The notes under the pieces: generated by a model | Told to the model about the DNA's origin: nothing | Seen by the model: the letters and a program-made list of their open reading frames with translations, nothing else | Database searches by the model: none | Assembly (NCBI GenBank): GCA_005524015.1 | Contig: SULG01000021.1 | Coordinates: 1-46,319 of the forward strand | Direction: 5' to 3' | Origin: Candidatus Jettenia ecosi | GTDB taxonomy: Bacteria; Planctomycetota; Brocadiia; Brocadiales; Brocadiaceae | Length of the DNA stretch: 46,319 nucleotides | Made by a program: the position numbers and the translations under genes | In this document: one piece after another, positions 1 to 7,666 of the stretch | Numbering within the stretch: the stretch's first letter is position 1 | Layout: each line of letters begins with the position of its first letter

Positions 1-1170
1 CCTTGCCGAAACCATCCACCGCCAGGGAGGTATACCAACCTACCGATCCACCACTATCCACTGCCTGCTTTATCCATGATCCAGAGGCATTCGTCGCGTA
101 CTTGAGGTCTTTATTGGTAGCATCATAGTAACTGATGTGCGCCTTGCCTGAACTATCCAATGCAAGGGAAGTAAACGCACCTACCGATCCTTCGCTGTCC
201 ACCGTCTCTGTTACCCATGATCCGGAGATATTCGTCGCATATTTGAGGTCTTTCGTAGCATCATCATAGTAGCTGATGTGTGCCTTGCCTGAATCATCCA
301 ATGCAAGGGAAGTATTCAAACCTACATCTCCACTACTATCCACCACTCTCTTTACCCACGAGCCGGAGGCATTCGTCGCGTACTTGAGGTTACCCTTACT
401 CCAATCATAATAGCTAATGTGCGCTTTGCCTGAGCTATCCAATGCCAGGGTGGTATACCATCCTACACTTCCACGACGGTCCACCGTTTTCTTTACCCAT
501 GAGCCGGAGGCATTCGTCGCATACCTGAGGTCATCGTTACTCCAATCATAATAGCAGATGTGCACCTTGCCTAAACTACTTACCGCCAGGGAGGTATACC
601 AACCTACACACCCTTCACTGTCCATCGTCTCTGTTGCCCATGATCCAGAGGCATTGGCATTCGTCGCATACTTGAGGTCATTGTTACTATAATCATAATA
701 GCTAATGTGTACCTTGCCTAAACTATCCAACGCAAGGGAAGTAAACGCACCTACCGATCCTTCGCTGTCCACCGTCTCTGTTACCCATAATCTGGAGACA
801 TTCGTCACATACTTGAGGTTACCCTTACTTCGATCATAGTAGCTGATGTGTACCTTGCCTGAATCATCCAATGCAAGGGAAGTATTCAAACCCACATCTC
901 CACCACTGTCCACCGTCTTCTTTACCCATGATCCAGAGGCATTTGTCGCATACTTGAGGTTGCCCCTGGTATAATCATAATAGCTGATGTGCACCTTGCC
1001 GAAACTATCCAACGCTAGGGAGGTATACTCACCCACCCATCCTTCACTGTCTACCGTCTCTGTCGCCCATGATCCAGAGGCATTCGTCGCATACCTGAGG
1101 TCATCGTTACTATAATCAAAATAACTGATGTGTACCTTGCCCCAGGTATCAATAGCAATGGATGCATAGA
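1..1170 (-). repeat. Tandem 141-bp coding repeats, nine copies
   Basis: The sequence ccttgcc recurs at 1, 142, 283, (ctttgcc) 424, 565, 712, 853, 994 and 1135. Spacing is 141 bp (47 codons) except one unit of 147 bp, which carries a 6-bp insertion in the NASGSW segment. All spacings are multiples of three, so the frame is kept. Copies differ mainly at the same variable positions and neighbouring-but-one units are sometimes closest, suggesting recent unequal exchange. Confidence 0.9.
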
Positions 1171-1804
1171 AACCAACTCCAGGCGAAAAATCCACGATCT
1201 GATAATTCCATGCATTTCCATCATGGCAGGCATAATAAAGACGGTCGCCACCATAAGCAATGTGGGGATGGTTACTGGTATCTACTGCAATGGCCCTTGA
1301 GGATAAATAATTAAAATATTTTGGAGCATCCACTGTCTTTATCTGCCATCCAACTGACAAGGTATTTGTTGCATTGCGTTTCGTATATAGTCTTTTTTTA
1401 CGAAGGGTTTGATATGCCGGATATAGTTCTATTCCTGACATCCCCTCCCTCTCTTGATCAGGATGGCGAGGCTCTTTATACTCATGATAAGGGACTCCCG
1501 TTCTTTTATCTGTCATGTGGGGAAAAGGATCAACTTCAGCATGGCAAGACCGACCCTCAGTAGGAATTACCTGTTGCAAGGAATTTCTCTCCTGCTCGTT
1601 CTCTAAGGGAAGACTGCTTACAGTATCAGCCGCAACATTATAACCTGCTGGAGATACTCGAAAAATAAAAAAAGATGGAGGATCGCTTACAGTATCAGCC
1701 ATAACATTATAGCGTACTCCTCCTCGTTCAATAGAAACAATATTGGGTAGTAATACAAATAACAAAAGAAGTACCGGTATTCCAAAAACCTTACCCCTTT
1801 TCAC
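1..1804 (-). CDS. Large secreted repeat protein (47-residue repeats), C-terminus outside window
   Basis: One uninterrupted minus-strand reading frame runs from a GTG at 1804 to the window edge (601 codons seen). GGAGGGG lies about 7 bases before the GTG. The N-terminus (MKRGKVFGIPVLLLLFVLLP) is a signal peptide with no lipobox Cys. A short internal duplication follows (GVRYNVMADTVSDPPS, then AGYNVAADTVSSLP), then a Pro/Glu/Arg-rich linker. From about 1170 to base 1 come nine copies of a repeat of the type DLKYATNASGSW...VDS.G.VG.YTSLALDS.GKVHISYYD. Such repeats are frequent in secreted proteins of environmental bacteria and resemble beta-propeller blades (sialidase/BNR-like); that fold is inference. 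Likely extracytoplasmic, perhaps surface binding; the function is unknown. The gene stands alone, divergent from lexA. Confidence 0.85.
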   Translation of the reverse strand, partial: MKRGKVFGIPVLLLLFVLLPNIVSIERGGVRYNVMADTVSDPPSFFIFRVSPAGYNVAADTVSSLPLENEQERNSLQQVIPTEGRSCHAEVDPFPHMTDKRTGVPYHEYKEPRHPDQEREGMSGIELYPAYQTLRKKRLYTKRNATNTLSVGWQIKTVDAPKYFNYLSSRAIAVDTSNHPHIAYGGDRLYYACHDGNAWNYQIVDFSPGVGFYASIAIDTWGKVHISYFDYSNDDLRYATNASGSWATETVDSEGWVGEYTSLALDSFGKVHISYYDYTRGNLKYATNASGSWVKKTVDSGGDVGLNTSLALDDSGKVHISYYDRSKGNLKYVTNVSRLWVTETVDSEGSVGAFTSLALDSLGKVHISYYDYSNNDLKYATNANASGSWATETMDSEGCVGWYTSLAVSSLGKVHICYYDWSNDDLRYATNASGSWVKKTVDRRGSVGWYTTLALDSSGKAHISYYDWSKGNLKYATNASGSWVKRVVDSSGDVGLNTSLALDDSGKAHISYYDDATKDLKYATNISGSWVTETVDSEGSVGAFTSLALDSSGKAHISYYDATNKDLKYATNASGSWIKQAVDSGGSVGWYTSLAVDGFGK

Positions 1805-2490
1805 AATATACCCCTCCCTGTATAAGGTAAAGCCTGCGTGGCTTGGAGAGTCTTGCACAGAGCGAAACTCTTTTTAGAGCTTTATTTGTAAGAGCATATA
1901 TTTAACTTGTTATTAGCTTTACTTTCAATCAATTTGTATACCATTTTTACTGGATGCTTATGGTTATTATTTTAAATCATTTGCTCAATACAGGATACAA
2001 GAAGTTGGCATAGCATCAAAGAGATATTACAAATTAATTGTATGGAATTTCGGCGTTGGGCAACCCTTTCACTTTGCCTTCTGCAAGGCTAAAGCCTTGC
2101 CCTACAGTAGGAATATATCAATTTGAATAAAAAGTGTGTGACATGAGACATCCTGCCCAATGTCACTTACTTTTCATGGTTTTTAACACACCGCAGCCCT
2201 TCTTTTGAGAGGAGAGATCGAAAGTTCCCTCTATCAAAAGGAGATTTAGGGGTGTGTTTGATACCACTCTATGGCTTAACTTTAAAAAGCGAGTAACATT
2301 GGGCAAGATGCCTGTGCGTACAGACAAGATATCTGCATTACTTTATGAGAAAATTACTAATAGAATACCACTACACCATTCTCCCCTTATAAACAATTAC
2401 CTTTATTTAACTTATGATTTGAAACTAATGATATACTTAACGTTTCAGAATATTTGTGTCAAGCATATCTCAATACCTATCACTTAAAAC
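1805..2490. other. Intergenic region with a palindromic repeat
   Basis: No convincing gene. It holds the perfect 18-bp palindrome gcaaggctaaagccttgc at 2083-2100 within a motif ending ccctacag. A close relative of this motif recurs at 25104-25121, so it is a dispersed genomic repeat. Near 2205-2255 there is a degenerate 'gagagg...aaggagatttaggggtgt' repeat. The rest is AT-rich without clear structure. Confidence 0.6.
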
Positions 2491-2518
2491 TTGACAGGAA
2501 AGTAATAAAAAATATAAT
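2491..2518 (+). promoter_or_regulatory. Sigma-70 promoter of the lexA operon
   Basis: TTGACA at 2491-2496 and TATAAT at 2513-2518 are both perfect consensus hexamers with a 16-bp spacer. The predicted transcription start (about 2524-2526) falls only 2-4 bases before the lexA ATG at 2528, so the message would be leaderless or nearly so. Confidence 0.8.
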
Positions 2519-2536
2519 GGTGAACATATGAACACC
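2519..2536. promoter_or_regulatory. Candidate LexA operator over the lexA start
   Basis: GGTGAACATATGAACACC is an imperfect palindrome: GGTG...CACC arms and a CATATG centre are symmetric, while the two AA pairs are not. It also contains the direct repeat GAAC-N4-GAAC. It sits directly after the -10 box and covers the start codon, the position expected for an autoregulatory repressor site. It is not identical to the SOS boxes known from other phyla; LexA binding is inference. Confidence 0.45.
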
Positions 2537-3175
2537 AATAAGTCAAAAAGCGTAAATGCTTCACTAACCAAAAAACAATCAGAATTCTTCTCTTTCCTGA
2601 AAGAATATCTTCAGGAAAAGGGTTATCCTCCTACTGTACGGGAAATGATGCAAGGGCTTGAGCTCTCCAGTACTAATATCGTGAGAAAATATCTCGATAT
2701 CTTAGAACGGAAAGGGTATATCAGGAGACAATTCAACAGTCCACGGGCTATAGAGATTGTTGAGATGGCTTCCAGAAATAGGGAATTCAGGTCAGTACCA
2801 ATTGTGGGGAGAATCAGGGCTGGTACTCCTCATCCCGTTATAGAAGATATTGAAGGGTATCTCTCCATAGATAAGTCAATATGCCGCAGCAATAATACAT
2901 TCCTTTTAAAGGTAGTTGGAGATAGTATGATTGATGCTCATATCCAGGAAGGAGACTTCGTTCTGGTTAAACCACAGCCTGTTGCTAACAATGGAGATAT
3001 TGTAGTTGCCATTATCAATGGTGAGGCTACTATAAAACGATTTTACAAAAAGGGGGATACGGTACAACTAAAACCAGAACACCCAACGATGAAGCCTATT
3101 ATTCTTAAAGAAGGTCAAGCAGATGTGCATATTGTTGGCAAGGTTACTACCGTAATAAGACAACTTGAGAAATAA
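2528..3175 (+). CDS. lexA: LexA SOS-response repressor
   Basis: Transcriptional repressor and self-cleaving serine protease, 215 aa, normal for LexA. An N-terminal winged-helix DNA-binding domain (about residues 12-75; SFLKEYLQEKGYPPTVREM) is followed by a peptidase S24 domain. The cleavage site Ala98-Gly99 (GRIRAGTPHP), nucleophile Ser133 (VGDSMID) and Lys170 (GEATIKRF) are all present, so it should be active. The ATG at 2528 lies just after a consensus promoter and has no Shine-Dalgarno. It is the first gene of an operon with a small conserved gene and dinB, which it presumably represses together with itself. Confidence 0.95.
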   Translation: MNTNKSKSVNASLTKKQSEFFSFLKEYLQEKGYPPTVREMMQGLELSSTNIVRKYLDILERKGYIRRQFNSPRAIEIVEMASRNREFRSVPIVGRIRAGTPHPVIEDIEGYLSIDKSICRSNNTFLLKVVGDSMIDAHIQEGDFVLVKPQPVANNGDIVVAIINGEATIKRFYKKGDTVQLKPEHPTMKPIILKEGQADVHIVGKVTTVIRQLEK

Positions 3176-3189
3176 TCCGGGAGAGAACG

Positions 3190-3444
3190 ATGATTACAGA
3201 AATTAATGAACCTATTAAGGTAGGAGCTATCTTTGGTGATAATAAGAGGAAACTCAAGCCTGTTTGGTTTCTCTGGAGTAACCGGGAATATCGTATCAAA
3301 GAAATTACCTATACCTGGACAGAAAGAGCAGGGAGGGCAGTCTTACACCATTTTACGGTCACCGACAGCATCCATCTCTTTACCATCTCTTACAATACCG
3401 AGACCCTGGTATGGACACTTCATTCCATAGAGATGATAGGTTAG
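3190..3444 (+). CDS. Small conserved protein between lexA and dinB (DUF6504-like)
   Basis: 84 aa, soluble, no signal. The core reads P-V-W-F-L-W-x-x-R-E-Y-R-I-K-E-I followed by an aromatic W, then beta-rich sequence ending TLVWTLHSIE. This pattern matches my memory of the DUF6504 family, small proteins often found next to Y-family polymerases; the family name is moderately sure and the role unknown. AGAGAACG precedes the ATG, 14 bases after lexA. The same pattern appears at the C-terminus of the transporter at 30825-32090. Position suggests a part in SOS mutagenesis or translesion synthesis (inference). Confidence 0.75.
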   Translation: MITEINEPIKVGAIFGDNKRKLKPVWFLWSNREYRIKEITYTWTERAGRAVLHHFTVTDSIHLFTISYNTETLVWTLHSIEMIG

Positions 3445-3530
3445 TACTCAACCTTGTTCTCCTGGGATTTAACACAGAATAACAAAATCAGATACGAGAT
3501 ATTCCATCAACCACATCAGGAGGAATTACC

Positions 3531-4772
3531 GTGAGCGAAAAGATTATTATGCATATCGATATGAATGCCTTCTTTGCCTCTGTAGAGCAGCAAATCAATC
3601 CAGCATTACGAGGAAAACCTATCGCAGTAATCGGTTCCAATGAAAGAACCGTAGTGACCACTTCTTCATATGAGGCACGTGCATATGGAGTAAAGACCGG
3701 TATGACAAAATATGAGGCCAGACGACTCTGTCCCCATATCATCCTTGTACCTGGTACTACAAGCCGTTATACAGATACCTGCCGCAGGCTTGTAGAGATA
3801 TACCAACACTATACCCCTCTTGTTGAAGTATACTCAATAGATGAGGCATTCTTGGATATTACCGGTTCCCTGCCACTCTTTGGTAATACCGAGATGATAG
3901 CAAAAAAAATCAAGATGGATATTCGGGAAAACCTTGGCAGGCTTACCTGTTCTATCGGTATAGCCCCGAATAAACTTTTAGCGAAACTGGGCAGTGATAT
4001 GAAAAAGCCGGATGGGCTTGTTATTATACGGCAAAAGGATATTAATAAATTAATGGAACATCTGCCGGTAAAAGAACTGTGTGGTATTGGTCAACAAATT
4101 GAAAGCCATTTAGCTGCCCTGGGAATTAAAACCTGTGGTGAGCTGGGAAGGGCTTCAATACAGGTATTGAAGAATCAATTTGGTGTAATGGGAGAACGGT
4201 TAAAGCGTATGGCGCAGGGTATTGATGAAAGTCCTGTCATACCAATGGAACAGGAACCTGATGCAAAATCCGTTGGGCATAGTATGACCCTTGATAGGGA
4301 TGAGAGCGATAGAGAAGTATTAGAGCACCATATCCTTCAACTATCCGAGATGGTCGGCAGACGCTTACGCCGTGGTGGTTATCTGGGGAGAACGATTACC
4401 CTTACCCTGCGGTATGCAGATTTCAGTACCTTTACCAGACGCAGTACTGCAAGAATATATACGAATGATAGCATAGATATTTACCTAATTGCTCAGGAGA
4501 TATTCCATGCACTACGTCTCCGGCAGCCGGTCAGATTGGCAGGTGTTAGTGTTCATAATCTTATCAGGAACATAGCACAAATACCGCTATTTCGTACAGA
4601 CAAAATGAAACAAGCCGCCACTCGTGCAATGGATGAGATCAATGACCGGTATGGTGATTTCTGTATTACCTGGGGTACGTTAATTGAACGGTATCATCAC
4701 AAGGGTGTTATCTCTCCATCTTGGAAGCCGAATGGGATTAAGTGTGTTAATCCTTTAACGAATAAAACATAA
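3531..4772 (+). CDS. dinB: Y-family DNA polymerase IV (DinB)
   Basis: Error-prone translesion polymerase, 413 aa. Motifs in order: metal-binding Asp10 in HIDMNAFFASVEQ, the fingers stretch GVKTGM, catalytic Asp104-Glu105 in YSIDEAFLDITG, CSIGIAPNKLLAKLGSD, a helix-hairpin-helix near residues 180-215 (LPVKELCGIG), and the little-finger domain at about 240-350. The GTG start at 3531 is chosen because AGGAGG (3518-3523) precedes it at proper spacing. Third gene of the lexA operon, so likely DNA-damage inducible. There is no obvious beta-clamp motif at the extreme C-terminus. Confidence 0.93.
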   Translation: MSEKIIMHIDMNAFFASVEQQINPALRGKPIAVIGSNERTVVTTSSYEARAYGVKTGMTKYEARRLCPHIILVPGTTSRYTDTCRRLVEIYQHYTPLVEVYSIDEAFLDITGSLPLFGNTEMIAKKIKMDIRENLGRLTCSIGIAPNKLLAKLGSDMKKPDGLVIIRQKDINKLMEHLPVKELCGIGQQIESHLAALGIKTCGELGRASIQVLKNQFGVMGERLKRMAQGIDESPVIPMEQEPDAKSVGHSMTLDRDESDREVLEHHILQLSEMVGRRLRRGGYLGRTITLTLRYADFSTFTRRSTARIYTNDSIDIYLIAQEIFHALRLRQPVRLAGVSVHNLIRNIAQIPLFRTDKMKQAATRAMDEINDRYGDFCITWGTLIERYHHKGVISPSWKPNGIKCVNPLTNKT

Positions 4773-4960
4773 CATATTGCATTATCCCTATAAGCCTTAA
4801 ATATCTTTATGGCAAACAAGGTATTGATTCCATAGCCTCATAAAAAAATGACATCTCTGATTGCTTTATGTTCTTACCATGAATTTTTAACATCGAACAA
4901 CTTTTTTCATCGATACGGTAATACTAAGGAGATCATCTATCATTTCATCAAAAACCTGTA

Positions 4961-5405
4961 GAGCGTGTTATGCACTTTTGTAGGTAAAATTGTTATAATT
5001 TGGGTATGGAATCTAATCAAAACAAAAGAAAACCATACCCAAGGAAGGAAAAAGGAGCCTTCTCGAGCAATTATCGATAGCCAGACTATTCAGTCTACAC
5101 GGGAGAATCCGCCTTGATAACCTTTGTGGATCAAGGCACACAGGTGATTAGGCAAAAGAGGAAGCTAAAGAGCATGGAATAGAGCTTCAAGTGGTAAAGC
5201 TTCCCTCATGCAAAAAAAGGATTTGTACTTCTTCCCAAAAGATGGGTCATTGAGAGATCCTTTGCATGGAAGAGCAGGTTCAGAGGACTCGTAAGGGATT
5301 ATGGGCGACTGCCTGAAGTGTTGACTGGTCTTCATTTCCTTGCTTTCGCCATACTCATGCTCAGAAGATTTGCTGAGGTGATATTTCAAAGTGCATAACA
5401 CACTC
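4961..5405 (+). mobile_element. Internally deleted IS5-type element (MITE-like)
   Basis: Terminal inverted repeats of about 20 bp (GAGCGTGTTATGCACTTTTG at 4961-4980, its complement GAGTGTGTTATGCACTTTG at the right end) with TA on both outer sides as probable target duplication. The inside still encodes, with stops, a transposase C-terminus: [20 protein letters not shown] then [10 protein letters not shown], typical of IS5-family DDE enzymes. The N-terminal and middle parts are missing, so it is non-autonomous. Confidence 0.8.
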
Positions 5406-5657
5406 TAAGTAAAAAGATATATTGTGATAGGATAATAATATTGCGTGAGAAAATAGTTTTATTTGGTAACTTCTCAGGAAAGATATTTTGAAATACTGTG
5501 ACAATTACATCTACATAATTATGGAAGCATATTACCATTGATCTTTACTATGGCTCTATGCAACAAAGGTAAAACAATTGCCTTATTTGGAAGAGAAAAA
5601 CATGTCTCCATTTCTATAAGGACATGTTTCTCTGTTTATGATAAGGCAAATATCGCT
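5406..5657. other. Intergenic AT-rich region with one hairpin
   Basis: No gene seen. AGAGAAAAACATGTC at 5592-5606 and GACATGTTTCTCT at 5621-5633 can pair (one bulge), a possible terminator or small-element hairpin beside the attC. Confidence 0.5.
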
Positions 5658-5715
5658 ACCCAACGACCAAGCTCAGCCGACTGCGGCTGCGGTCGGCTGC
5701 AGCGCCTGGTTCGGC
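5658..5715 (-). repeat. Integron attC site of the ridA cassette
   Basis: Read on the minus strand, the 58 bp begin GCCGAAC (R'' at 5709-5715) and end GTTGGGT (R', fitting GTTRRRY, at 5658-5664). The inner arms GCAGCCGACCGCAG and CTGCGGTCGGCTGAGC-like sequence fold into a strong imperfect hairpin. This is the layout of the short (about 60 bp) attC class. It lies just after the ridA-like gene, in the orientation expected for a gene cassette. Confidence 0.8.
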
Positions 5716-5765
5716 GGAGGTCCGCCTACCAAGCCGCCGAGCATATCCATTCCGGTTCATTCCCT

Positions 5766-6167
5766 TCATTCCGGAAGAATGGCGGTAACCCGGATCTCGA
5801 CCCGCATCTTCGGGTCTCCGAGGGCGGCGACTCCCAGACAAGTCCAGACGGGAGCATGGTCTGGCATGTAGTAACGGAACCGCTCGGTCATGGTCTGGAC
5901 GGTCTCCTCGTCTAGCCCCACGTGGTAGGAGTTCACATGAATCACGTGCTCCCAGCCCGTGCCAGCAACAGTCAAGGTCCGCTCGACATTGCGGAACGAC
6001 TGAGCGATCTCATCCGTGATCGACTCGGGGAACTCCCAGTCATCGTTCCAGCCGCCCTGACCTGAGATCTCCAGCCGGTTGCCGATCTTGACCGCCTGGG
6101 AATAGTGGAACAGTCTCAGATTGCGCTCACCGTAACCGGGGGTGACAAAGAATTCAGGCTTGTTCAT
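5766..6167 (-). CDS. RidA/YjgF-family protein on a gene cassette
   Basis: 133 aa, the usual RidA length (about 130). Family features are N-terminal ISGQGGW, central RNVERTLTVAGTGWEHVIHVN, and the ending PVWTCLGVAALGDPKMRVEI, where Arg and the final Glu/Val strand match the reactive-enamine deaminase fold. Substrate not predictable. The ATG at 6167 is chosen over one 18 bases upstream because GGAGG precedes it (TTGGAGGACATT-ATG). It is bounded by attC (5658-5715) and an attI-like site (6216-6299). It is clearly richer in GC than its neighbours, a sign of recent capture. Confidence 0.88.
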   Translation of the reverse strand: MNKPEFFVTPGYGERNLRLFHYSQAVKIGNRLEISGQGGWNDDWEFPESITDEIAQSFRNVERTLTVAGTGWEHVIHVNSYHVGLDEETVQTMTERFRYYMPDHAPVWTCLGVAALGDPKMRVEIRVTAILPE

Positions 6168-6215
6168 AATGTCCTCCAATCGCATTTAGACGGCGATAAA
6201 CCATCTCTTCTCTTC

Positions 6216-6299
6216 GCCGAACAATAATTATACATCTGTATAAAACGGCAAAGACAGACTGTCTTCTTCACCCGGTTTATACAGACTGTATAAGCCGGA
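6216..6299 (-). other. attI-like integron attachment region (copy A)
   Basis: This is the sequence between the intI stop codon and the ridA cassette. On the minus strand it contains TATACAGTCTGTATAA, then GACAGTCTG, then TTTTATACAGATGTATAATT and ends GTTCGGC (6216-6222), the likely cassette junction. Parts of it recur at 39334-39363 (again just after an intI end) and at 43371-43414 (again just before a cassette), which is what a shared attI predicts. Confidence 0.65.
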
Positions 6300-6660
6300 T
6301 CAAAGCCTGTCAACCGGACTTCGCACACCGTGTTCTCCTTTGTTTAAAACATGGGTATAAATCATCGCCGTGCTGAAGTCTTTGTGACCCAGTGTCCCTG
6401 TATCGTGCGAATATCGTAGTCTACCTCAAGGAGATATGTAGCAAAGGAGTTGCGAAAGGTATGACAGCGACATGCTTAGCGATGTCTGCCTTGCAGACAG
6501 TCTCATTGATGGCTCTTTGCAAAATCGTTTCGTGAGCATGATGTCGCCTCTCTTCGCCGTTCTTCAGATTCTTCCAGTGGTTATCTTGGGGAAAAACCCA
6601 TTGCCAACATCACTCTTTTGGAGTGTTAGAATATTTTAGGATATTTCTGGTAAGGCCCAG
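6300..6660 (-). pseudogene. intI: Integron integrase IntI, C-terminal remnant
   Basis: Tyrosine recombinase of integrons, only the C-terminal ~120 residues, broken by a TGA and two single-base deletions. Pieces in order: KYSNTPKE-stop-CWQWVFPQ, then RRHHAHETILQRAI (matching the IntI-specific insert between the two catalytic patches), then [20 protein letters not shown] (box II HxxR), [18 protein letters not shown] with the catalytic Tyr, and GVRSPVDRL-stop. The ending YTHVLN...GVRSP is typical of IntI and unlike XerC/D. The N-terminal half is missing. It lies upstream of attI and cassette on the same strand, not divergent. Confidence 0.85.
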
Positions 6661-7032
6661 TAGTTTCGACTTGCGATAAGCCTTCGAGGTGTCTGCTGGA
6701 CGCTCGTTATCGCTATCCGAGTTTATTAGTATGGGGCAAGCTTGTCGCAACACGCTTCTCTCCTCTAATGATAGAAGGTTGCTTTTTTCTTAAAGCTAAT
6801 AAAATATTCATAAATAAAAACAAAGAATATTGCAAGCTTTTTTTAATTTTTTAGCAAAATAAAAAATCAGAGGAAAGAGAAATGGAACAATATAGAAGAG
6901 CGTAGCGTCAGTAAACCGTATGTTTCTACCAAGCTTTGGAATCCAAGCATTTAGAACTTTTCATGTTTTCCAGAAATCTGAGGCTGTTTTGATGAATTGT
7001 GCAAATTGGCTATTCATAGAATACCGCGAAGC
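6661..7032. other. Region between intI remnant and next attC, no gene recognised
   Basis: No gene supported. The minus strand has an open stretch reading into the intI remnant (6661-6780) with no plausible start or family match. If the attC at 7033-7166 was followed by another cassette, it has been lost: only an 18-codon frame starts here. Confidence 0.5.
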
Positions 7033-7166
7033 GCCTAACGATAAAGTTGAGTTGCGCCCAGCAAAAATAGCAACCAGGGGTTTTTAATAAATTAAACTGT
7101 CTATGCTTAACAGTCGCTTGAACGGAGATTTGCTATTGGGCGTCAATCTCCAGCGGCTTGTTAGAT
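7033..7166 (-). repeat. Integron attC site of the parE cassette (134 bp)
   Basis: On the minus strand it starts ATCTAAC (7160-7166, fits RYYYAAC) and ends GTTAGGC (7033-7039, fits GTTRRRY). Inner arms GGAGATTGACGCCC and GGGCGCAACTCAAC pair imperfectly around a variable centre of about 70 nt. The TAA of the parE-like gene overlaps the first core site, as is common for cassettes. Confidence 0.75.
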
Positions 7167-7436
7167 TTTTTCTTTATCGAATATACGTTTTCCATGTATT
7201 ATGGTAAGAATATGAATTTCATTTGCTTTGATTTCATAAACGATACGATATTGGAAAATAAATAATTCTCGAATAAATTCATTGTCAACTTCTGGCACGA
7301 CTCTACTTATTTTGGGATGGTGGATTAGTGACTGAGGGGCTTCAAATATTTTTTGAATTGTAGATTCAGCATAAAATTCAGAATCTCTTGCGATAAACTC
7401 TCCAATAGCCTCTATATCTTCTAAAGCGCCGAGCGA
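7161..7436 (-). pseudogene. ParE/RelE-type toxin, 5'-truncated
   Basis: About 90 residues read in one frame: LEDIEAIGEFIARDS, then IFEAPQSLIHHP, VVPEVDNEFIRE, QYRIVYEI and LTIIHGKRIF. This is the ParE-like fold of ribosome- or gyrase-targeting toxins. The first ~12 residues are missing: a TAG (7437-7439) replaces them exactly where an IS5 end begins. The IS appears to have cut the gene from its start and any antitoxin. The gene ends inside an attC core site, so it was a gene cassette. Confidence 0.75.
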
Positions 7437-7439
7437 CTA

Positions 7440-7605
7440 AGTATTTATCCGTAAATAACTCCAATTTTTCTCCACAAATGATGGCTGCGCCTTTACCATT
7501 GCCCATCAATACTCTTCCACTTCCAGGCTATGCCTTCGGGTTCATCATATTCTGCTAAACCAGCAACGCCATAACCGAAGTATGAAAGCCTTAACACATC
7601 AGGAA
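7440..7605 (-). mobile_element. IS5-type remnant with right-hand inverted repeat
   Basis: The minus strand encodes GLAEYDEPEGIAWKWKSIDG, nearly the same as the transposase piece at 36870-36940 (GLAEYDELEGIAWKWQSIDG). It is followed after about 60 bp by GGAGTTATTTACGGATAAAT, an inverted terminal repeat matching cttatccgtaaatagc at the other copy's left end. Most of the element is deleted. Confidence 0.75.
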
Positions 7606-7666
7606 GCATTGAAAATATAGCAGAACAGGACTATGAGGATAAAACCAAGGAAACATTTAGGCATTC

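Noticed and set aside
1-1170. Regular ~141-bp periodicity, considered as a CRISPR or satellite array
   Set aside because: Spacing is in exact codon multiples and the minus strand gives one continuous protein with conserved residues; no short identical repeats with unique spacers.
1051-1260. 69-codon minus-strand frame and the plus-strand frame 1321-1563
   Set aside because: Both lie in other frames of the repeat-protein gene, which has a signal peptide and a Shine-Dalgarno.
2254-2487. 77-codon plus-strand frame
   Set aside because: No family, compositionally intergenic, overlaps a dispersed repeat; the 'AAGGAG' before it belongs to that repeat.
5538-5915. 125-codon plus-strand frame
   Set aside because: Antisense to the ridA gene and across the attC; the ridA frame has clear family motifs.
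6661-6780. Open minus-strand stretch running into the intI remnant
   Set aside because: It does not resemble the N-terminal half of IntI and has no start; kept as unassigned sequence.
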